DNA from: JBGPEQ01 sp035518775 | GTDB lineage: Bacteria; Pseudomonadota; Alphaproteobacteria; Dongiales; Dongiaceae | Reading direction: 5' to 3' | DNA length: 16,118 bases | Assembly (NCBI GenBank): GCA_035518775.1 | Contig: DATIXH010000448.1 | Location: 1-16,118 of the forward strand | Shown here: positions 6,056 through 13,345 of the stretch, piece by piece | How positions within the stretch are numbered: position 1 is the first letter of the stretch | How the letters are laid out: every line of letters begins with the position of its first letter | Position numbers and translations under genes: made by a program | The notes under the pieces: model-generated | What the model saw: the letters and a program-made list of their open reading frames with translations, nothing else | The model's database searches: none | What the model was told of the DNA's origin: nothing

Positions 6056-8830
6056 ATGGATAGCATCCGCGACCAGCGCGCCATCATCGAGCGCCGCGCC
6101 CTTGCCGGGCAGCTGGCGGCCGTCGCCGCCGGCAAGCGCCTGCCGCCCGAGGAGCGCGCGGCTGTCCTGGCGGAGCTGAAATCCGCCCTGGCTGTCGGCC
6201 GGGCCGAAGTCCGCCGCCGCTTCGCCGGCGGCGATGGCCGCCAGGCCGTTCGCGAGTTGAGCTTCCTCATCGATCAGCTCCTCCGCACGCTGCATGATTT
6301 TACCACGACTCATGCTTACCCTTTGGCTAATCCCTCGGCGGCCGAGCGGCTGGCCCTGGTGGCCGTCGGCGGCTACGGTCGGGGCGAGCTGGCCCCCCAT
6401 TCCGACGTCGACCTGCTGTTCCTGCTGCCCTACAAGCTCACGCCCCATGGCGAGCAGGTGGTGGAATACCTGCTCTATCACCTCTGGGATCTCGGCCTGA
6501 AGGTCGGCCACGCCACCCGCTCGGTCGATGACTGCATCCGCCAGGCCAAGGCCGACATGACCATCCGCACGAACCTGCTGGAGGCCCGCTATCTCTGCGG
6601 CGACCACGAGCTCTACCAGGACCTCCGCCGCCGCTATGCCAAGGAGGTCGTCGCCGGCACCGGCCGCGCCTTCGTCGAGGCCAAGCTGGCCGAGCGCGAC
6701 GAGCGCCACCGGCGCATGGGCAACTCGCGCTACACCCTCGAGCCCAACATCAAGGAGGGCAAGGGCGGCCTGCGCGATCTCCAGGCCCTGTTCTGGATCG
6801 CCAAGTATCTCTACGCCTCCGATGATGTCGCCACCCTGGTGGAGCGCGGCGTCTTCACCGCCGCCGAGGCCGCCACCTTCGACAAGGCCGAGGCCTTCCT
6901 GTGGACCGTGCGCTACTGCCTGCACGAGCTCGCCGGCCGGGCCGAGGAGCGCCTGACCTTCGACCTGCAGCCCGAGCTGGCCGAGCGCCTGGGCTATCGC
7001 GACCACGCCGGCGCCCGCGGCGTCGAGCGGCTGATGAAGCACTACTTCCTGACCGCCAAGAACGTCGGCGACCTCACCCGCATCTTCTGCGCCGCGCTCG
7101 AGGCCGAGAACCGCAAGCCGGTCTTCCGCCTGCCCGACTTCCGCATCTTCCGCCAGGAGATCGAGGGCTTCCGCGTCGACGGCGGCCGCCTCGCCTTCAT
7201 GGACGCCAGGCAGCTGACCGACCGTCCCGTCGACATGCTGCGCCTGTTCGAGGTGGCGCAGCGCCACGGCCTCGACATCCATCCCGCGTCCCTGCGCCTG
7301 ATCACCCAGAACCTGCGCCTGGTCGACCGCGACCTGCGCGCCGACCCCGAGGCCAACCGCCTGTTCCTGGAGATGCTGACCTCGCCCAAGGACCCGGAGG
7401 GCGGCCTGCGCCGCCTGTCGGAGGCCGGCGTGTTCGGCCGCTTCGTCCCCGATTTCGGCCGCGTCGTCGCGCAGATGCAGTACGACATGTACCATCACTA
7501 CACGGTCGACGAGCATACCCTCTTCGCCATCGGCATCCTGCACCGCATCGAAACGGGCGAGCTGGCCGACGAGGCGCCGATCGCCAGCCGCGTGGTGCAC
7601 CAGGTGCTGTCGCGCCGCGTGCTCTATCTCGCGGTCATGCTGCACGACATCGCCAAGGGCCGCGGCGGCGACCACTCAGAATTGGGGGCCGAAGTGGCGC
7701 AGAAGCTCTGCCCCCGCCTCGGCCTCAGCGCCGAGGAGACCGAGACCGTCGAGTGGCTGGTGCGCTACCACCTGCTCATGAGCAAGACCGCCTTCCAGCG
7801 CGACATCGACGATCCCCAGACCGTCGCCGATTTCACCGGCCACGTGCAGTCGGTGGAACGCCTGCGCCTGCTGCTGGTCCTGACCGTCGCCGACATTCGC
7901 GCCGTCGGCCCCAAGACCTGGAACGGCTGGAAGGCCCAGCTGCTGCGCGATCTCTACCACCGCGCCGAGGAGCAGCTCTCAGGCGGCCTCATCGCCGAGG
8001 GCCGCGCCGCGCGCGCCGCCGCCGCCGCTGCTGCGTTGCGCGCCGAGCTCGCGGACTGGAGCGCCGACGACCTCGACACCCACCTCGCCCGCGGCACCGC
8101 CTCCTACTGGCTGTCCTTCGACACGGCCGCGCTGGTGCGCCACGCCCGCCTCGTGCGCGCGGCCGAGGCGCGCGAGCAGGAGCTGTCGCTGGAGAACCGC
8201 GTCGACCGCTGGCGCGCCGTCACCGAGGTGACGATCTACACGCCCGACCGCCACGGCCTGGTGTCGCTGCTGGCCGGCGCCATCGCCGCCGCCGGCGGCA
8301 ACATCGTGGACGCCCGCATCTTCACCTTCACCAACGGCATGGCGCTCGACACCTTCTGGGTGCAGGACGCCGAGGGCGGCCCGTTCGAGCGCCCCGACCG
8401 CCTGGCGCGACTCTCCGTCACCGTCGAGCAGACGCTGGGCGGCCGCCCGCTGCCCGATCTCGACCAGCGCTTCCAGGCCTACAAGAGCCGCTTCGACGTC
8501 TTCCCGGTCGTGCCGCGCGTGCTCATCGACAACAACGCCTCGGGCACCCACACGGTCATCGAGGTCAACGGCCGCGACCGCCCCGGCCTGCTCTACCGCC
8601 TGACCAGCGCCTTGACCGAGCTGAAGCTGCAGATCTCGAGCGCCAAGATCTCCACCTTCGGCCAGCGTGCCGTCGACGTCTTCTACGTGAAGGACCTCTT
8701 CGGCCTGAAGATCGCCGCCGAGCCCCGCCTCAAGGCCATCCGCGCCCGCCTGCTGCAGGCGCTCGAGCCCGCGGCATCATCGCCCTCACCCGCCGTCGCC
8801 GCACCGATCGAGATCGAAGCCGCGCAGTAG
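6056..8830 (+). CDS. glnD: Bifunctional PII uridylyltransferase/uridylyl-removing enzyme
   Basis: The 924-residue protein is the nitrogen-status sensor GlnD. At low glutamine it uridylylates PII proteins (GlnB/GlnK), and at high glutamine it removes the UMP groups. The nucleotidyltransferase domain shows GGYGRGELAPHSDVDLLFL (from about 105) with metal-binding D117 and D119. LEPNIKEGKGGLRDLQALFW marks the following GlnD-specific helical region. The HD hydrolase domain contains VMLHDIAKGRGGDHSELG (H530, D531). Two ACT domains that bind glutamine start near residues 724 (EVTIYTPDRHGLVSLLAGA) and 832 (HTVIEVNGRDRPGLLYRLTS). All domains are intact and the length is normal. ATG at 6056 is preferred: a GGGAG-type site lies upstream and MDSIRDQRAIIERRAL suits the family. 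An ATG at 5990 is in frame and adds 22 residues. It appears monocistronic. Confidence 0.97.
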   Translation: MDSIRDQRAIIERRALAGQLAAVAAGKRLPPEERAAVLAELKSALAVGRAEVRRRFAGGDGRQAVRELSFLIDQLLRTLHDFTTTHAYPLANPSAAERLALVAVGGYGRGELAPHSDVDLLFLLPYKLTPHGEQVVEYLLYHLWDLGLKVGHATRSVDDCIRQAKADMTIRTNLLEARYLCGDHELYQDLRRRYAKEVVAGTGRAFVEAKLAERDERHRRMGNSRYTLEPNIKEGKGGLRDLQALFWIAKYLYASDDVATLVERGVFTAAEAATFDKAEAFLWTVRYCLHELAGRAEERLTFDLQPELAERLGYRDHAGARGVERLMKHYFLTAKNVGDLTRIFCAALEAENRKPVFRLPDFRIFRQEIEGFRVDGGRLAFMDARQLTDRPVDMLRLFEVAQRHGLDIHPASLRLITQNLRLVDRDLRADPEANRLFLEMLTSPKDPEGGLRRLSEAGVFGRFVPDFGRVVAQMQYDMYHHYTVDEHTLFAIGILHRIETGELADEAPIASRVVHQVLSRRVLYLAVMLHDIAKGRGGDHSELGAEVAQKLCPRLGLSAEETETVEWLVRYHLLMSKTAFQRDIDDPQTVADFTGHVQSVERLRLLLVLTVADIRAVGPKTWNGWKAQLLRDLYHRAEEQLSGGLIAEGRAARAAAAAAALRAELADWSADDLDTHLARGTASYWLSFDTAALVRHARLVRAAEAREQELSLENRVDRWRAVTEVTIYTPDRHGLVSLLAGAIAAAGGNIVDARIFTFTNGMALDTFWVQDAEGGPFERPDRLARLSVTVEQTLGGRPLPDLDQRFQAYKSRFDVFPVVPRVLIDNNASGTHTVIEVNGRDRPGLLYRLTSALTELKLQISSAKISTFGQRAVDVFYVKDLFGLKIAAEPRLKAIRARLLQALEPAASSPSPAVAAPIEIEAAQ

Positions 8831-8981
8831 CGCGCGCACGGGCCGCGATATCGCCTGCGACAAATCGCGCAAGCAGGAAACGGCGCGGTCGCGTGTTGAA
8901 AAAACAGGCGGTGCGAACGGGCGTGTGCGCCCATGTCGCGTCGGCCGTTTCTGGAAACTCCCTTTTGCTTGGAGGAAGCAG

Positions 8982-9374
8982 ATGCATATGACACGCATGA
9001 TCGCGCTGTCGGCGCTTCTCGCCGTCGGCGCTGCCGGCAGTGCGCTCGCCCAGAGCCAGCCCACCGCCAGCGGCACCGTTCAATCCGTCGATCCGTCGTC
9101 GCGCACGGTCGTCCTCAACGGCCAGGCGTACAAGATGGCGGAGACTGAAGATATGGGCGTGCTGAGGGCGGGCTCCGCCATCGCCATGTCCTGCGACACG
9201 TCCGGCGGCAACTGCCAGGTCACGGCCTTCCTGCCGGCGAACGAGACCGGCGGCAAGCCGGAGGCAAATCTGGTCGCGGCAGGCGCCGCCGAGGGCGCCA
9301 ACAACCAGGGCGCCCTTGAGGGTAGGCACGCACCGGACACCAAGGAGCCCGGCGTCGCCGCGCGCGCTCCGTAG
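8982..9374 (+). CDS. DUF1344-like small secreted protein
   Basis: The 130-residue protein starts with a signal peptide (MTRMIALSALLAVGAAGSALA, cleavage probably before QSQPT), so it is exported to the periplasm. The mature part GTVQSVDPSSRTVVLNGQAYKM looks like the short beta domain of DUF1344 proteins, which are small alphaproteobacterial periplasmic proteins of unknown role. The two cysteines in SCDTSGGNCQV could form a disulfide. The last 35 or so residues (Gly/Ala/Glu-rich, ending in GVAARAP) look disordered and extend beyond the usual domain. A strong GGAGG at 8971-8975 sits six bases before the ATG at 8982, which decides the start over 8988, 8997 and an upstream ATG at 8925. It follows glnD after a 151-bp gap, so it is probably transcribed separately. 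Confidence 0.7.
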   Translation: MHMTRMIALSALLAVGAAGSALAQSQPTASGTVQSVDPSSRTVVLNGQAYKMAETEDMGVLRAGSAIAMSCDTSGGNCQVTAFLPANETGGKPEANLVAAGAAEGANNQGALEGRHAPDTKEPGVAARAP

Positions 9375-9479
9375 GCGCACGAACGCGGGAGAGCGTGCGG
9401 CCAGTCCCCGCGCGAGCTGCAGAGGGCGGGTCTCGCAGGCCCTGACGAGGGGCGACTGGGGCCCGCCCGCTGTCGCCGA

Positions 9480-9992
9480 TCACGCGCGCGGCGGCTTCGT
9501 CTTCACCTTGCCCACGCGCGTGCGCTCCAGCAGCGACAGCACGCCGTAGTCCTCGAGCGAGATCATGCCGGTCACGGTCGCGCCGTCGGCCGAGAGCGGC
9601 AGCATGCAGAATTCATAGGGCTGCGGCGGCCGGATCGCGTCCTCGAACGGGATCTCCGAGCGGTCGAACAGCGGCCGCTTCTCGCGCACGAAGAGCTCGT
9701 AGAGGGCGATCCAGTCCTTCGGCTCGCCGAACTCCACCTCGTGCAGCCACTTGCCCGTGAAGTCGAAGCGCGAATGCTCGACCACCGCCGTGCCGACCAG
9801 CCGGTAGTACACCCGCAGGGGGTCGTGGAACACGTCGGCCATCACGATGTTCGGCAGCAGCGGTTTGATGGCGGAGGGATCGATGTCCGTGCGCGTCGGC
9901 ATGAGGCGCGCGCCGCGCACCCGCTCCCAGTGCGCGTGCAGCTGCCGCACCTTCGCCGACGACACCGACGCAATGTCGAAGCTGGGGGCCAT
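9480..9992 (-). CDS. PAS-domain protein (PAS_5 type)
   Basis: The 170-residue protein resembles the stand-alone PAS_5 family of alphaproteobacteria, which has no attached output domain. Landmarks are the N-terminal HAHWERVRGARLMPTRTDID (19-38), LLPNIVMADVFHDPLRVYYR (45-64) with RLVGT at 64-68, DFTGKWLHE (77-85) and a C-terminal strand pair (YEFCMLPLSADGATVTGMIS). These proteins are thought to be sensory or scaffold-like and their ligand is unknown. The ATG at 9992 has GGGGA five bases upstream. An in-frame ATG at 10007 adds five residues, and longer versions run into the marR gene. marR ends 31 bp upstream on the same strand, so the two may be co-transcribed. The gene converges on the DUF1344-like gene across a 105-bp gap. 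Confidence 0.8.
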   Translation of the reverse strand: MAPSFDIASVSSAKVRQLHAHWERVRGARLMPTRTDIDPSAIKPLLPNIVMADVFHDPLRVYYRLVGTAVVEHSRFDFTGKWLHEVEFGEPKDWIALYELFVREKRPLFDRSEIPFEDAIRPPQPYEFCMLPLSADGATVTGMISLEDYGVLSLLERTRVGKVKTKPPRA

Positions 9993-10023
9993 GGCTGTCC
10001 CCAGCATCGCCGCTGGCAGGGCC

Positions 10024-10512
10024 TCACCGCAAGAGCCGGTTCGCGCGCGCGCCGTCGGCGAGCGCGCCGGCAGCGGCCGCGATCCGCCGGACCGCGCCCG
10101 GGTCCACGATCCGGGCGAGCGCCTCATGCGCCCGCCGCCAGGCCGGTAACGCCGCCTCCAGGCGGCGCGCGCCCGCCTCCGTCAGCCAGACCGCGCGCCG
10201 GCGCAGGTCCTGCTCGACCGCGGCGATCTCGACCAGCCCGTCGCGCTCGAGCCCGCGCAGGTTGCGCGACAGGGTCGATTGGTCGAGGCCCGCGCGCTCC
10301 GCCAGCGCGCCGATCGTGTCGTCCCCCGCCGCTGCGATGTGCGTCATCAGGCCGAACTGGGCGAGGCTCAGGCCCGTTTGCTCCATGCGCTCCTCGAGGA
10401 AGCGCGTGATCCGCCGCGCCGCCAGCCGGCTGTTCAGGCCCGCGCAGGTCCGCACCGCCGCCCGCGCATCGGCGACCAGCGTCTTTCCCGGGGCTTGCGT
10501 GCGCCGCTTCAT
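10024..10512 (-). CDS. MarR-family winged-helix regulator
   Basis: The 162-residue protein has the MarR layout: a dimerising N-terminal helix with GLNSRLAARRITRFLEERM (25-43), then LSLAQFGLMTHIAA. The winged helix-turn-helix follows: DDTIGALAERAGLDQSTLSRNLRGLERDGLVE, with the recognition helix near 78-91 and the wing VEQDLRRRAVWLTEAG at 99-114. A long C-terminal helix closes the dimer. It most likely represses the divergent PLP-enzyme gene and itself through the palindrome at 10515-10534, releasing DNA when a small molecule or oxidant binds. Cysteine 23 in the first helix could be a redox sensor, but this is speculative. The ATG at 10512 begins two bases after the palindrome and no ribosome binding site is visible, so the mRNA may be leaderless. 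The next ATG (codon 43) would delete the dimerisation helix. Confidence 0.9.
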   Translation of the reverse strand: MKRRTQAPGKTLVADARAAVRTCAGLNSRLAARRITRFLEERMEQTGLSLAQFGLMTHIAAAGDDTIGALAERAGLDQSTLSRNLRGLERDGLVEIAAVEQDLRRRAVWLTEAGARRLEAALPAWRRAHEALARIVDPGAVRRIAAAAGALADGARANRLLR

Positions 10513-10514
10513 AG

Positions 10515-10534
10515 TTATATGTAGTTACATATAA
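10515..10534. promoter_or_regulatory. Perfect 20-bp palindrome, probable MarR operator
   Basis: TTATATGTA (10515-10523) and TACATATAA (10526-10534) are exact inverted repeats around a central GT. The site is strikingly AT-rich in its GC-rich surroundings. It lies between marR and the divergent PLP-enzyme gene, has the size of MarR operators, overlaps the TATAAT box for the enzyme gene and sits two bases from the marR start codon. Binding there would block both genes. Confidence 0.85.
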
Positions 10535-10535
10535 T
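10530..10535 (+). promoter_or_regulatory. -10 box (TATAAT) for the PLP-enzyme gene
   Basis: An exact TATAAT lies 25 bp before the ATG at 10560, inside the right arm of the palindrome. It would place the transcription start near 10542, giving a leader of about 18 bases with AGAGG before the ATG. No good -35 box is found 16-18 bp upstream (only CTTCAT near 10507), which fits a regulated promoter. Confidence 0.6.
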
Positions 10536-10559
10536 GTGGATACATGCAAGAGGCGGACG

Positions 10560-11543
10560 ATGCCGGCGCAGGCGCTGACCACCGACCCGTCGGGCGCAAG
10601 ACCCGACATCGACCAATCGATCCTGCGGCGCATCGGCGGCACGCCGCTGCTGGCGCTCGGGCGCATCGTCCCCGCCGGCTGCGCCCGCATCCTGCTGAAG
10701 CTCGAGAGCGCGAACCCGACCGGCAGCATGAAGGACCGCATGGCCCTGGCCATGATCGAGGCCGGCGAGCGCAGCGGCCGCCTGCGGGCTGGGGGAAGGG
10801 TCGTCGAATACACCGGCGGCAGCACCGGCGTGTCCCTCGCGCTCGTCTGCGCGGCGCGCGGCTATCCGCTCAGCATCGTCACGTCGGACGCCTTCAGCCT
10901 CGAGAAGCGCCGCCACATGGCGGCGCTCGGCGCCGAGCTGACGATCGTCCCCAGCGCCGGCGGCGGCATGGACGCCTCCCTGACCCGCGCCATGGTCGCG
11001 GCCGCGCGCGACATCGCCGGGCGGACCGGCGCCTTCTGGACCGACCAGCTCAACAACAGCGATCAGCTCGCCGCCTACCGCGCCATGGCGGAGGAGATCT
11101 GGCGGCAGGCCGCCGGCCGCGTCGACGCCTTCGTGCAGAGCACCGGCACCGCCGCCAGCGTCCGCGGCATCGCCGAGGGCCTGCGCCGCCGCGGGCCGGA
11201 CATCCGCATCGTCGCGGTCGAGCCGGCGGAATCCGCCGTGCTCTCCGGCGGCAAGAGCGGCGTACACAAGATCGAGGGCGTCGGCGCCGGCTTCGTCGTT
11301 CCGCTCTGGCAGCCGTCGGTCGTCGACGAGATCGCGACCGTCTCCACCGAAGAGGCCATGGCCATGGCGCGCCGCCTGGCCCGTACCGAGGCCCTGTTCG
11401 CCGGCACCTCGACCGGCGCCAACCTGGTCGCGGCCCTCGCGCTCGGCAAGCGGTTGGGCCCGGACGCCACCGTCGTCACCGTCATGTGCGATTCCGGGCT
11501 CAAATATCTGAGCACGCCGCTCTACGCCGGCAGCGGCGCATGA
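10560..11543 (+). CDS. Cysteine synthase/CBS-family PLP-dependent enzyme
   Basis: The 327-residue fold-type II PLP enzyme belongs to the cysteine synthase/cystathionine beta-synthase family, which performs beta-replacement on serine derivatives. IGGTPLLAL opens the fold. NPTGSMKDR (52-60) contains the PLP lysine K58. TGGSTGVSLA (85-94) is the substrate loop, with Ser where CysK has Asn (TSGNTG). STGTAASVRG (194-203) is the phosphate-binding loop, and MCDSGLKYLST (309-319) closes the active site. It is unlikely to be the housekeeping CysK, because of its substrate loop and because it sits under an apparent MarR-controlled promoter. Its stop is 4 bp from that of the MFS exporter gene. The start is the ATG at 10560 with AGAGG six bases upstream. 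A GTG at 10536 would overlap the promoter. Substrate unknown. Confidence 0.88.
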   Translation: MPAQALTTDPSGARPDIDQSILRRIGGTPLLALGRIVPAGCARILLKLESANPTGSMKDRMALAMIEAGERSGRLRAGGRVVEYTGGSTGVSLALVCAARGYPLSIVTSDAFSLEKRRHMAALGAELTIVPSAGGGMDASLTRAMVAAARDIAGRTGAFWTDQLNNSDQLAAYRAMAEEIWRQAAGRVDAFVQSTGTAASVRGIAEGLRRRGPDIRIVAVEPAESAVLSGGKSGVHKIEGVGAGFVVPLWQPSVVDEIATVSTEEAMAMARRLARTEALFAGTSTGANLVAALALGKRLGPDATVVTVMCDSGLKYLSTPLYAGSGA

Positions 11544-11547
11544 GGGT

Positions 11548-12987
11548 CTATCTGCCTGGCTGTGAATCGGATCCTACGCCCGCCCGCGCCAGCCGCACGA
11601 ACCGCCACGCCGCGAACAGACCGATGGCGGCCAGCGGCAGGCAGGCGGCGAAGATCCAGAAGCCGACGGCCTGGGCCGTCGCCCGCTCCATGCGGTCGGC
11701 GATGCCGGTGGCGTTGGCGACGATCCCCGTATAGGCGGCGCCGAGCGCGTAGCCGAGCCGCTGCAGGGTCGGCAGCGCGGCGGAGGCGCGCTCGGTCTCG
11801 CCCGGCGGCGCCAGGGCGGTGACGCGCCGCAGGACGAAGGTCCAGGACATGCCGAAGCCGACGCCCTCGAGCGCGGCGCAGACGGTCACCAGCCACAGCG
11901 ATCCCCCGGGAACCGTCAGCATGAAGCCGAGGATGCTGACGGTCAGCACGGCCATGCCGCCGAGGATCAGCGGCCCGTCATGCCGCTCCTGCGCGCCGGC
12001 GACCGCCACGGCCATCACCGACCAGCCGATGGAGGAGAGCGCGACGATGTAGCCCGCCGTCAGCGCGGAGATGCCGTGCAGCCGCGTGAACAGCAGCGGG
12101 CCGTAGAGACTCATCGGAATGGTCGCTGCGGAGAAGCAGAACACCATGAGCAAAGCGGCGCCCAGACCCGTGCGCGGGTCGAGCGGCCGCGCCGGCAGCA
12201 GCCGGCTGCTCCCGTCGCGCCCGTCCAGCCGCAGGAACAATCCCAGCAGCAGGAAGCCCGCCGCCAGGAACAGCGGCGTCCGCAGCGGCGTCACCTCGAT
12301 GCCGGCCGAAGCGATCGCGAGCACGCCCGCCGACAGCACGGCGACGCGGCCGAGCGGCAGTCCGCCGCTCGCCGCCGCCTTGTTCGCGCGCGCCGTCAGT
12401 GCCGAGCCGAAGCCGATCCACGCCGCCAGCGCTGCCGCCTGCGCGGCGAAGAACCAGAAGCCGCCGCGCCAGAGCTGCGCGTCCGCGAACACGCCGCCGA
12501 CCAGCGGCCCGATGAAGGCGGAGATGCCCCAGAGCGCGGACACCGCCGCCATCACCCGCGGCATCGCGGCGCGCGAGAACAGCAGGCTGACCGCGATGAA
12601 GGACAGCGCCGTCAGTCCCCCGCCGCCCACGCCCTGCGCCAGCCGCCCCAGCAGCATCACCGCCATCGCCGGCGCCAGCGCGCTGATGCCGCAGCCGATC
12701 ATGTAGACGAGCGCCGCCGCCGCCATCGCCGCCCGCAGCCCATAGCGCATGCAGAGGAACGCGCCCGACGCGCCCGCGACGATCGAGCCGATCTCGTAGA
12801 GCGAGATCGTCCAGGACACGAGCCGCGCCCCGCCGATGTCCCCGATGATGCGCGGCATCATCGTCGCCACCAGCAGCCCGTCCGCCGCATGCAGCCACAC
12901 GCCGAAGCAGACCAGGAGCAGGCAGCCGAGCGTGCCCTCGCTCCGCAGCTCCCGCCACCCCCCGGCCCGCTGCTCGATCCCGCTCAT
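11548..12987 (-). CDS. MFS drug-type exporter, DHA2/EmrB-QacA-like
   Basis: The 479-residue protein is hydrophobic throughout, with about fourteen membrane spans, as in the proton-driven DHA2 exporters. DGLLVATMMPRIIGDIG (36-52) is the DHA2 motif in the first span. LGRLAQGVGGGGL (113-125) is motif B and ISAFIGPLVGGVF (155-167) is the exporter-specific motif C. The loop RYGLRAAM (81-88) is a weakened motif A, lacking the usual GRR. It probably expels a hydrophobic or amphipathic compound across the inner membrane. It converges with the PLP-enzyme gene with only 4 bp between stops, and no HlyD-type adaptor is adjacent. The ATG at 12987 is preceded by GAGGG, three bases away. A separate palindrome upstream suggests its own regulator. 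Substrate unknown. Confidence 0.88.
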   Translation of the reverse strand: MSGIEQRAGGWRELRSEGTLGCLLLVCFGVWLHAADGLLVATMMPRIIGDIGGARLVSWTISLYEIGSIVAGASGAFLCMRYGLRAAMAAAALVYMIGCGISALAPAMAVMLLGRLAQGVGGGGLTALSFIAVSLLFSRAAMPRVMAAVSALWGISAFIGPLVGGVFADAQLWRGGFWFFAAQAAALAAWIGFGSALTARANKAAASGGLPLGRVAVLSAGVLAIASAGIEVTPLRTPLFLAAGFLLLGLFLRLDGRDGSSRLLPARPLDPRTGLGAALLMVFCFSAATIPMSLYGPLLFTRLHGISALTAGYIVALSSIGWSVMAVAVAGAQERHDGPLILGGMAVLTVSILGFMLTVPGGSLWLVTVCAALEGVGFGMSWTFVLRRVTALAPPGETERASAALPTLQRLGYALGAAYTGIVANATGIADRMERATAQAVGFWIFAACLPLAAIGLFAAWRFVRLARAGVGSDSQPGR

Positions 12988-13008
12988 ATTCCCTCAAAGC
13001 CCTCCGAA

Positions 13009-13032
13009 TTTAGAAAGTTTCCCCTTTCTAAA
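13009..13032. promoter_or_regulatory. Palindrome upstream of the MFS gene, candidate operator
   Basis: TTTAGAAAG (13009-13017) and CTTTCTAAA (13024-13032) are exact inverted repeats separated by six bases. The AT-rich site is 22-45 bp upstream of the MFS start codon, where a repressor would cover the promoter or leader. It differs in sequence from the MarR palindrome, so another regulator is likely; no candidate gene is adjacent. Confidence 0.6.
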
Positions 13033-13160
13033 ACAGCGCGTCAAGCCGGAAGCGGAGTGGTCGTACCATTCTCGGTCGTCACCCCGACGGAGGTCGCTAT
13101 GGCATGCACACGAGTTTGTGAGTCGACTTGATCATTGGCATGAGGCTGGGATCGCGGCTG

Positions 13161-13242
13161 TGCGTCCTTCGACAGGCTCAGGATGTGGGCTTTTCTTCGT
13201 GCCACGAAGGTTTCCCTCATCCTGAGCCTGTCGAAGGATGCA
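13161..13242. repeat. Paired dispersed repeat in inverted orientation (REP-like)
   Basis: Arm 13161-13185 and arm 13218-13242 are 25 bases each and inverted, differing at one position. Both contain the core TCCTTCGACAGGCTCAGGAT, a dispersed sequence common in proteobacterial genomes. The 32-base middle holds a smaller hairpin, CTTCGT/ACGAAG. The structure follows the DUF2127 gene by about 100 bp and may end its transcript or stabilise its 3' end. Confidence 0.75.
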
Positions 13243-13345
13243 CGGCGGTCCTGCAGAAATGTGTGAAATCCGATAGCGACGTACGTCGGGGTCCATGGAC
13301 GCCGTCGCCGGTAAACTGGAACTCGCCGGGGTGTCGTGCGGAGCG

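Larger units (their letters stand above)
12988..13345. other. 358-bp repeat-rich spacer upstream of the MFS gene
   Basis: No convincing gene lies here. The part nearest the MFS gene holds a 9-bp-arm palindrome (13009-13032). Farther out are a large inverted repeat (13161-13242) and two adjacent perfect palindromes, CGACGTACGTCG (13277-13288) and GTCCATGGAC (13291-13300). Open frames across it are interrupted by, or made of, repeat sequence. Confidence 0.6.

Noticed and set aside
6026..7675. Long open frame on the minus strand opposite glnD
   Set aside because: It is rich in Gly/Ala/Val/Glu as expected from the antisense of a high-GC gene. glnD is unmistakable on the plus strand.
6901..8991. 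Nearly 700-codon open frame on the plus strand inside glnD
   Set aside because: Its product is extremely rich in Arg, Pro and Ala. This is a frame-shifted shadow of glnD without any domain.
9424..9468. GGGCGGG/CCCGCCC inverted arms between the DUF1344-like and PAS genes as a terminator
   Set aside because: The loop is 31 bases, there is no T-run on either strand, and 7-bp GC arms are expected by chance at this composition.
10536..10559. GTG start adding eight residues to the PLP enzyme
   Set aside because: It lies directly after the TATAAT box, before the likely transcription start, and the ATG at 10560 has a good ribosome binding site.
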